A stretch of DNA of 10,160 nt from NCBI GenBank assembly GCA_029975965.1, contig JARKOV010000175.1, positions 1-10,160 on the forward strand, written 5' to 3'. Source of the stretch: Anaerolinea sp. (lineage in GTDB: Bacteria; Chloroflexota; Anaerolineae; Anaerolineales; Anaerolineaceae). The notes beneath the pieces were generated by a model. The model saw nothing but the letters and a program-made list of their open reading frames with translations. It was not told where the DNA came from and searched no databases. The translations under genes and the position numbers were made by a program. Of the stretch, positions 6,441 to 10,160 are shown one piece after another (the first letter of the stretch is position 1; each line of letters opens with the position of its first letter).

Positions 6441-7457
6441 TCACTTGCCGAAGGTATATTCGGGCTCAAAGCCGATCAGGTCACGCGCCCGGTCGATACT
6501 GACCAGCGTAGCGCGCCCAACCAGCTCCTTTTTCAAGGTTTTAACATCCGGGTAAAAGAAGTCGGCCAGGGTTTTCGAGTCGACGCCGCTCCAGTTTTGG
6601 CTGTCATTGATGAACAGCACATGGCTGCCGGTAAAGTCGGCGGTCAAGCCCTTTTCCACCGCCTGGGCCGAATCCCGCTCGTCGAGGCGGGTGAAGAAGT
6701 TGACCCGGCTGGTCATTGACATGAACATCCAGCGCTCTTCTTCGGGCATCTCGCTCATGCGCTGGCGGAAGTTGGTGATATCGCCGGTTTCATAGGGGCG
6801 GGTGGCGCGAAAAGCGTTATATTTTTCCCAGGCCTGCTCGAACCAGGCCAGGCGCGCTCCCGCCGAGAGATTCGAGAGGTGCTCGATCAGGCTGTCGAAT
6901 CCGACCCGGCGCGGATCGGGGTTGTCGTGGATCGTGGCGGGTGCCACCCATGGCAGGCGGTAAGCCAGGTTGCTGATGCCCTCACGCCGCCAGAAGTACT
7001 GCCCGGTTTCCTCGATGATGTTTTTCGAAAACGAATAGGCGTCGGTGGAATATACCGGGTGATCTTCGTCGATGGGCAGGTAGAGCAGCGGGGCGGGCCG
7101 GGTGCCGTAGAACTGCCCGGTCGCGTTGATCGAGCTGGCCTGCACCACGCGCCGGATGCCTTCTTCTGCGGCAGCCTGGAACACGTTGAACGTCCCGGAG
7201 CAGTTGACGCGAAACAACTCTTGCGGAGCGCCCCCGCCCGGGTTGGGAATGGCCGCCAGGTGCACCACGGCATCACAGCCACGGATCACCTCGCGCAGGC
7301 GGGGGTAATCGTTGATATCACACACTTCGTATTCGGCGCCTTCCAGCGTCACATCCGGCTTGCGACCGATCACGCGCACGCTGAAACCTTTTTTCACCAG
7401 GCGGTCGACCACGGCTTTGCCTACCGAACCCGAACCGCCGGTTAATAACACTCGCAT
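6441..7457 (-). CDS. Extended SDR: NAD(P)-dependent epimerase/dehydratase or sugar dehydrogenase
   Basis: This 338-residue protein is an extended short-chain dehydrogenase/reductase. The Rossmann motif TGGSGSVG is at 6-13, an acidic residue of CDIND (46-50) follows the third strand, HLAA is at 66-69, catalytic Ser108/109 lie in QASS, the Tyr141-x3-Lys145 pair is in YSFSK, and YRLP is at 166-169. Such enzymes oxidise, reduce or epimerise sugars and nucleotide sugars. Residues about 200-250 form an extra charged helical stretch in the substrate domain, and ERDSAQAV (260-267) resembles the family's DV-x-D-x-A region. The ATG at 7457 has GGAGGT (7468-7463) five bases upstream. As the first gene of the operon, before an acid-sugar-type dehydratase, it may oxidise a sugar to its lactone or acid, as uronate dehydrogenase does for aldarate pathways. 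It is longer than typical uronate dehydrogenases, and the substrate is unknown. Confidence 0.9.
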   Translation of the reverse strand: MRVLLTGGSGSVGKAVVDRLVKKGFSVRVIGRKPDVTLEGAEYEVCDINDYPRLREVIRGCDAVVHLAAIPNPGGGAPQELFRVNCSGTFNVFQAAAEEGIRRVVQASSINATGQFYGTRPAPLLYLPIDEDHPVYSTDAYSFSKNIIEETGQYFWRREGISNLAYRLPWVAPATIHDNPDPRRVGFDSLIEHLSNLSAGARLAWFEQAWEKYNAFRATRPYETGDITNFRQRMSEMPEEERWMFMSMTSRVNFFTRLDERDSAQAVEKGLTADFTGSHVLFINDSQNWSGVDSKTLADFFYPDVKTLKKELVGRATLVSIDRARDLIGFEPEYTFGK

Positions 7458-7513
7458 ACACTACCTCCAATGACAGGCCAGGATGATGGAACTGAAACAA
7501 GAATTATTGTAAT

Positions 7514-7558
7514 TGCTCAACCAGAAGTGCAAGAGGCTTCTCCTCTACCCGCTGAGCA
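7514..7558 (-). other. tRNA-like structured segment in the leader of the SDR operon
   Basis: On the minus strand, 7557-7543 reads GCTCAGCGGGTAGAG, which matches the D-arm consensus of bacterial tRNAs. The next bases give AGAAG/CTTCT (7541-7537 and 7527-7523), an anticodon-arm-like hairpin whose seven-base register would show CTT after U33, as in tRNA-Lys. The T-arm and acceptor stem are absent, so this is not a functional tRNA. The same bases also form AGAGG/CCTCT (7546-7542 with 7536-7532), mutually exclusive with the other hairpin, and TGCTCA/TGAGCA (7558-7553 with 7519-7514) closes the whole unit. It is either a tRNA remnant or a regulatory leader. Confidence 0.4.
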
Positions 7559-7568
7559 GTTACGATTT

Positions 7569-7574
7569 ATTATA
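7569..7574 (-). promoter_or_regulatory. Candidate -10 box for the SDR-dehydratase-ligase operon
   Basis: The minus strand reads TATAAT, a perfect -10 hexamer. The predicted start near 7562 would give a leader of about 105 nt that begins just before the tRNA-like segment. The -35 region is weak. A second candidate, TACAAT at 7511-7506, also on the minus strand, would omit the structured segment. Confidence 0.45.
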
Positions 7575-7670
7575 CGGATTATCCGCTAAAGGGGTTGACC
7601 AGGCGGGGTCGCTAATCCAATTTCCGGGTCGGTCGATGCGGGCGCGCACGGCAACCGGTGCAGGCGATTA

Positions 7671-7679
7671 TGCTACAAT
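7671..7679 (+). promoter_or_regulatory. Extended -10 promoter of the glutaminyl-tRNA synthetase gene
   Basis: TGCTACAAT fits the extended -10 pattern TG-N-TATAAT with one mismatch and lacks a convincing -35, which extended -10 promoters can do without. The predicted start near 7686 gives a 60-nt leader. That leader holds a small hairpin CTGGG-GCAT-CCCAG (7714-7727) just before the Shine-Dalgarno sequence. Confidence 0.5.
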
Positions 7680-7730
7680 TAGGCGATTCCCAATCGGGAC
7701 CAGTGGGCATAACCTGGGGCATCCCAGTCA

Positions 7731-7736
7731 GAGGAG
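7731..7736 (+). promoter_or_regulatory. Ribosome binding site deciding the glnS start
   Basis: GAGGAG lies nine bases before the ATG at 7746. An in-frame TTG at 7737 directly abuts this site and has no spacer, so it is not the start. Confidence 0.7.
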
Positions 7737-7745
7737 TTGATTTTT

Positions 7746-9440
7746 ATGAGCAGTGAACCTACCAGCGTCGCGAGCAATTTCATCCATGAAGCCATTGCGC
7801 AGGACCTGCGCGAGGGCAAATACGACCGCGTCCAGACCCGTTTCCCGCCCGAACCCAATGGTTACCTTCACATCGGCCACACGAAAGCCATGGTGATTGA
7901 CTTTGGCACAGCGGAGCTCTTTGGCGGTAAATGCAGCCTGCGCTACGACGATACCAACCCGGTCAAGGAAGATGTGGAATACGTGGACGCGATCAAGGAG
8001 GACATCCGCTGGATGGGCTTTGACTGGGAAGACCGCGAATTTTACGCATCGGATTACTTCGACCAGCTCTACGAGTTCGCCATCCGCCTGATCGAAAAGG
8101 GCAAAGCCTACGTGGATGACTTGAGTGCCGAGCAGATCCGTGAATACCGCGGTACGCTGACCGAGCCGGGCATCGAAAGCCCTTACCGCAACCGCTCGGT
8201 GGAGGAGAACCTCGACCTGTTCAAACGGATGCGCGCCGGCGAATTTCCAGATGGAGCGCGCACGCTGCGGGCGAAAATCGACATGGCATCCGGCAACATC
8301 AACATGCGCGATCCAGTGATGTATCGCATCTTGCATGCCACACATCACCGCACCGGAGACGCCTGGTGCATCTACCCGATGTATGATTTCGCCCATGGTC
8401 AATCAGATTCGATCGAAGGTGTGACCCACTCACTGTGTGACCTGGCCTACGAAGATCACCGACCGCTGTATAACTGGTTCCTGGATGAGCTGGAAATTTT
8501 CCACCCGCGGCAGATCGAGTTTGCCCGGTTAAACCTGACGTATACCATTCTGAGCAAGCGTTTTTTGCGGCAACTCGTCGCGCAGGGGCACGTGCGCGGT
8601 TGGGACGACCCACGCATGCCCACCCTGTGTGGGCTGCGGCGGCGGGGCTATACCCCGGAATCGATCCGCCGGTTCATCGACCAGGTCGGGGTGGCGAAAA
8701 ACGAAAACATGATCGATATCTCCCTGCTGGAGTTCATGATCCGCGACGACCTCAATAAGCGCGCGCCGCGCGTGATGGGCGTGCTCGAGCCGCTCAAGGT
8801 GGTGATCACCAACTACCCGGAAGACCAGGTGGAGCAGTTCGAGGCAGTCAACAACCCTGAAGACGAATCGGCGGGCACACGCCTGGTGCCCTTCAGCAAA
8901 GTGCTTTACATCGAGCAGGAGGATTTCCGCGAAGAGCCGCCGCCCAAGTACTTCCGGTTGGCGCCTGGGCGCGAGGTGCGCTTGCGCTACGGTTACATTG
9001 TCAGGTGCGAGAGCGTGGTGAAGGACCCCCAGACCGGAGCGGTGCTCGAGGTGCATTGCACCTACGACCCCGACACGCGCGGAGGGTATGCCCCCGACGG
9101 GCGCAAGGTCAAAGGCACCATTCATTGGGTTTCAGCCCGGCACGCCATGGATGCTGAAGTGCGCCTTTACGACCGGTTGTTCAACGTGGTGGACCCCAAC
9201 AAGCCGGAAGAGGGGAAGACGTTCATGGATTACCTGACCCCCGATTCGCTCAAAGTGCTGACGGGCTGTAAACTCGAACCAAGCCTGGCGTCGGCACAAC
9301 CCGGGGATCGCTTTCAGTTCGAGCGCAAAGGATATTTCTGCGTCGACCTGGATTCCAGGCCCGATGCGCCGGTGTTCAACCTGACGGTGGGGCTGCGCGA
9401 CACCTGGGCCAAGATCGAGGGTGAGCAGAAATCCGCTTAG
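7746..9440 (+). CDS. glnS: Glutaminyl-tRNA synthetase
   Basis: This 564-residue class I aminoacyl-tRNA synthetase charges tRNA-Gln with glutamine directly in the cytosol. The ATP-binding signature [12 protein letters not shown] (34-45) is intact, and the second signature is ILSKR (268-272), the GlnRS form of KMSKS. DDTNP (68-72), characteristic of GlnRS/GluRS, the block around [22 protein letters not shown] (221-242), and the C-terminal two-barrel anticodon-binding region (about 340-550) all fit bacterial and eukaryotic-type GlnRS rather than non-discriminating GluRS. Length is close to that of E. coli GlnRS. The start at 7746 is set by GAGGAG nine bases upstream. GlnRS is patchily distributed in bacteria, many of which use Glu-tRNA(Gln) amidotransferase instead, so an old transfer is possible. 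Composition does not differ from the neighbours. It ends four bases before the stop of the convergent methyltransferase gene. Confidence 0.97.
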   Translation: MSSEPTSVASNFIHEAIAQDLREGKYDRVQTRFPPEPNGYLHIGHTKAMVIDFGTAELFGGKCSLRYDDTNPVKEDVEYVDAIKEDIRWMGFDWEDREFYASDYFDQLYEFAIRLIEKGKAYVDDLSAEQIREYRGTLTEPGIESPYRNRSVEENLDLFKRMRAGEFPDGARTLRAKIDMASGNINMRDPVMYRILHATHHRTGDAWCIYPMYDFAHGQSDSIEGVTHSLCDLAYEDHRPLYNWFLDELEIFHPRQIEFARLNLTYTILSKRFLRQLVAQGHVRGWDDPRMPTLCGLRRRGYTPESIRRFIDQVGVAKNENMIDISLLEFMIRDDLNKRAPRVMGVLEPLKVVITNYPEDQVEQFEAVNNPEDESAGTRLVPFSKVLYIEQEDFREEPPPKYFRLAPGREVRLRYGYIVRCESVVKDPQTGAVLEVHCTYDPDTRGGYAPDGRKVKGTIHWVSARHAMDAEVRLYDRLFNVVDPNKPEEGKTFMDYLTPDSLKVLTGCKLEPSLASAQPGDRFQFERKGYFCVDLDSRPDAPVFNLTVGLRDTWAKIEGEQKSA

Positions 9441-9444
9441 CCTG

Positions 9445-10104
9445 TCAGTCGAGCACGCTTTCCCGCGACAGCACCGCCACGCGGATTTTACGGCCTTTGA
9501 TCGGGTCGTAGCCATCCCGGTAGCTGAGCGGCTGCAGGCGCAGCTCCGCCAGGTGAGCCAGCAAGTCGGAGGTGGCGTGGCAGCCGGGCATCACCGTGCT
9601 TTCGGGGTCGGCGCGGCCCTCGGCATAATTGGGGACGATCAGTCTGCCGCCGGGAACAAGCAGGTGATCGAAGATGCGCAGGACGTATTCGCGCTCGTGC
9701 TCCGCCGGAACGTACACCAACTCGGTGCGCACGAAGTCGAAGCGGACGGGTGGCTGCCAGGTGAACCCGTTGCCGACGAAGAAATTTGCGGCGTACTGGG
9801 GCAGGCGCTGTTTTGCCAGCTCGACCAGCCGGGAGGAAAGGTCCAGCCCATAGGGTTGGATGTCAATCCCGCGCTCTGCCGTCCAGGCCAGGGCGCACTG
9901 CAAGAAATAGCCGTTGGCGCAACCGATATCGAGGAAGGCGCCGGAGCGATCGATGCAATCGGCTACCGGCTTGCGCAAAGAAATCCAGCGCGCTTCCGGA
10001 CCCGACATGCCCGACTGGCACCAGGGTTCGGCGTGTTGGATATAGGATGTTTCGAGCGCGTCGCGCAGGTGTTCAAACCACAGTTCGAGTTGGCTGGCGT
10101 CCAT
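9445..10104 (-). CDS. SAM-dependent class I methyltransferase, substrate unknown
   Basis: This 219-residue protein has the Rossmann-like methyltransferase fold. Motif I is LDIGCANGY (58-66), the acidic residue after strand 2 is Asp88 in YGLDLS, a strand-4-like FDFVRTELVYVP is at 122-133, and the post-strand HLLVPGGRLIVPNY is at 147-160. The methyl acceptor cannot be told; no extra substrate domain is seen. I chose the ATG at 10104, because a perfect TATAAT on this strand (10117-10112) lies 7 bases before it. The upstream ATG at 10128 would sit ahead of that promoter and would need a different transcript. No Shine-Dalgarno is present, which fits leaderless translation. The gene faces glnS tail to tail with a four-base gap, so the two transcripts probably overlap at their 3' ends. 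Confidence 0.85.
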   Translation of the reverse strand: MDASQLELWFEHLRDALETSYIQHAEPWCQSGMSGPEARWISLRKPVADCIDRSGAFLDIGCANGYFLQCALAWTAERGIDIQPYGLDLSSRLVELAKQRLPQYAANFFVGNGFTWQPPVRFDFVRTELVYVPAEHEREYVLRIFDHLLVPGGRLIVPNYAEGRADPESTVMPGCHATSDLLAHLAELRLQPLSYRDGYDPIKGRKIRVAVLSRESVLD

Positions 10105-10111
10105 CCGGGAT

Positions 10112-10119
10112 ATTATACT
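10112..10119. promoter_or_regulatory. Overlapping divergent -10 boxes for two leaderless genes
   Basis: The minus strand reads TATAAT at 10117-10112, 7 bases before the methyltransferase ATG at 10104. The plus strand reads TATACT at 10114-10119, 7 bases before an ATG at 10127. The two hexamers share four base pairs, so polymerase can use only one at a time. Neither has a clear -35 in the window; for the plus strand the -35 region falls inside the methyltransferase coding sequence. Confidence 0.5.
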
Positions 10120-10126
10120 TACACCC

Positions 10127-10160
10127 ATGAATCCGGCCGTTGAATTGGTTTCACGCGTTA
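10127..10160 (+). CDS. Start of an unidentified gene, cut by the window end
   Basis: An ATG at 10127 opens a frame MNPAVELVSRV that stays open to the window end (11 codons). Support comes only from the TATACT box 7 bases upstream, which repeats the arrangement of the methyltransferase gene on the other strand and of the secreted protein gene at 1154. The product cannot be named from so few residues, and the frame could close just outside the window. Confidence 0.4.
   Translation, partial: MNPAVELVSRV

Noticed and set aside
6364..6444. GTG start of the dehydratase overlapping the SDR stop as GTGA
   Set aside because: Such overlaps are common in operons, but there is no Shine-Dalgarno in front, the extension lacks family similarity, and the ATG at 6363 has GAGG at good spacing.
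7492..7566. Intact tRNA gene on the minus strand
   Set aside because: The D-arm fits well but the T-arm lacks GGTTCGA-type sequence, the acceptor ends do not pair, and G25 breaks the D-stem, so only a tRNA-like segment is reported.
7595..7623. TTGACC as a plus-strand -35 box for glnS
   Set aside because: No acceptable -10 hexamer occurs 16-18 bp downstream (CCAATT, CAATTT and AATTTC only); the extended -10 at 7671-7679 is better.
7728..8402. Minus-strand open frame of 224 codons opposite glnS
   Set aside because: It lies fully against the catalytic domain of GlnRS, has no motifs or ribosome binding site, and would cover the glnS start and Shine-Dalgarno.
1..10160. Mobile element, CRISPR array, toxin-antitoxin or defence system
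   Set aside because: No transposase or integrase motifs, direct-repeat arrays or terminal repeats were seen. The genes present are metabolic, translational or secreted functions.

Overview
The window looks like chromosomal DNA from a GC-rich bacterium, most likely an uncultured member of the Chloroflexota (Anaerolineae-like). The main hints are a very long secreted protein with a CBM-like jelly roll that ends in a short FLP-x-V-R-R tail of a kind I associate with exported Chloroflexota proteins, several short-leader or leaderless promoter arrangements, and the general gene content. This assignment is inference; no rRNA or other marker is present. No mobile element, CRISPR array, integrase or plasmid gene is visible.

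Layout from left to right. Positions 1-104 hold a strong inverted repeat that probably terminates transcription from both sides. Positions 105-1037 (minus) encode a PfkB/FruK/LacC-type sugar kinase whose catalytic Asp is replaced by Glu. It diverges from 1154-3376 (plus), a 740-residue secreted multidomain protein that looks like a carbohydrate-active enzyme of unrecognised family. The 116-bp gap between them contains a perfect TGTGA-N6-TCACA palindrome centred exactly 41.5 bp upstream of the transcription start predicted for the secreted protein, the geometry of a class II CRP-activated promoter. A perfect 18-bp hairpin at 3382-3420 separates this gene from a convergent three-gene minus-strand operon.

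That operon is transcribed from about 7562 to 3432. Its genes are an extended SDR NAD(P)-dependent oxidoreductase/epimerase, an enolase-superfamily dehydratase of the mandelate racemase group, and an AMP-forming acyl-CoA synthetase-like ligase. Each has a recognisable Shine-Dalgarno sequence. Together they suggest oxidation of a sugar or hydroxy compound to an acid, dehydration of that acid, and activation of a carboxylate as a CoA thioester. The substrate cannot be read from the sequence. The leader of this operon contains a tRNA-like D-arm/anticodon-arm segment with mutually exclusive short helices.

The last part holds glutaminyl-tRNA synthetase (7746-9440, plus), which runs tail to tail, four bases apart, into a SAM-dependent methyltransferase (9445-10104, minus). 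The methyltransferase start faces the first codons of another gene that leaves the window at 10160. The -10 boxes of these two genes overlap, and each lies exactly 7 nt before its ATG, so both transcripts should be essentially leaderless.
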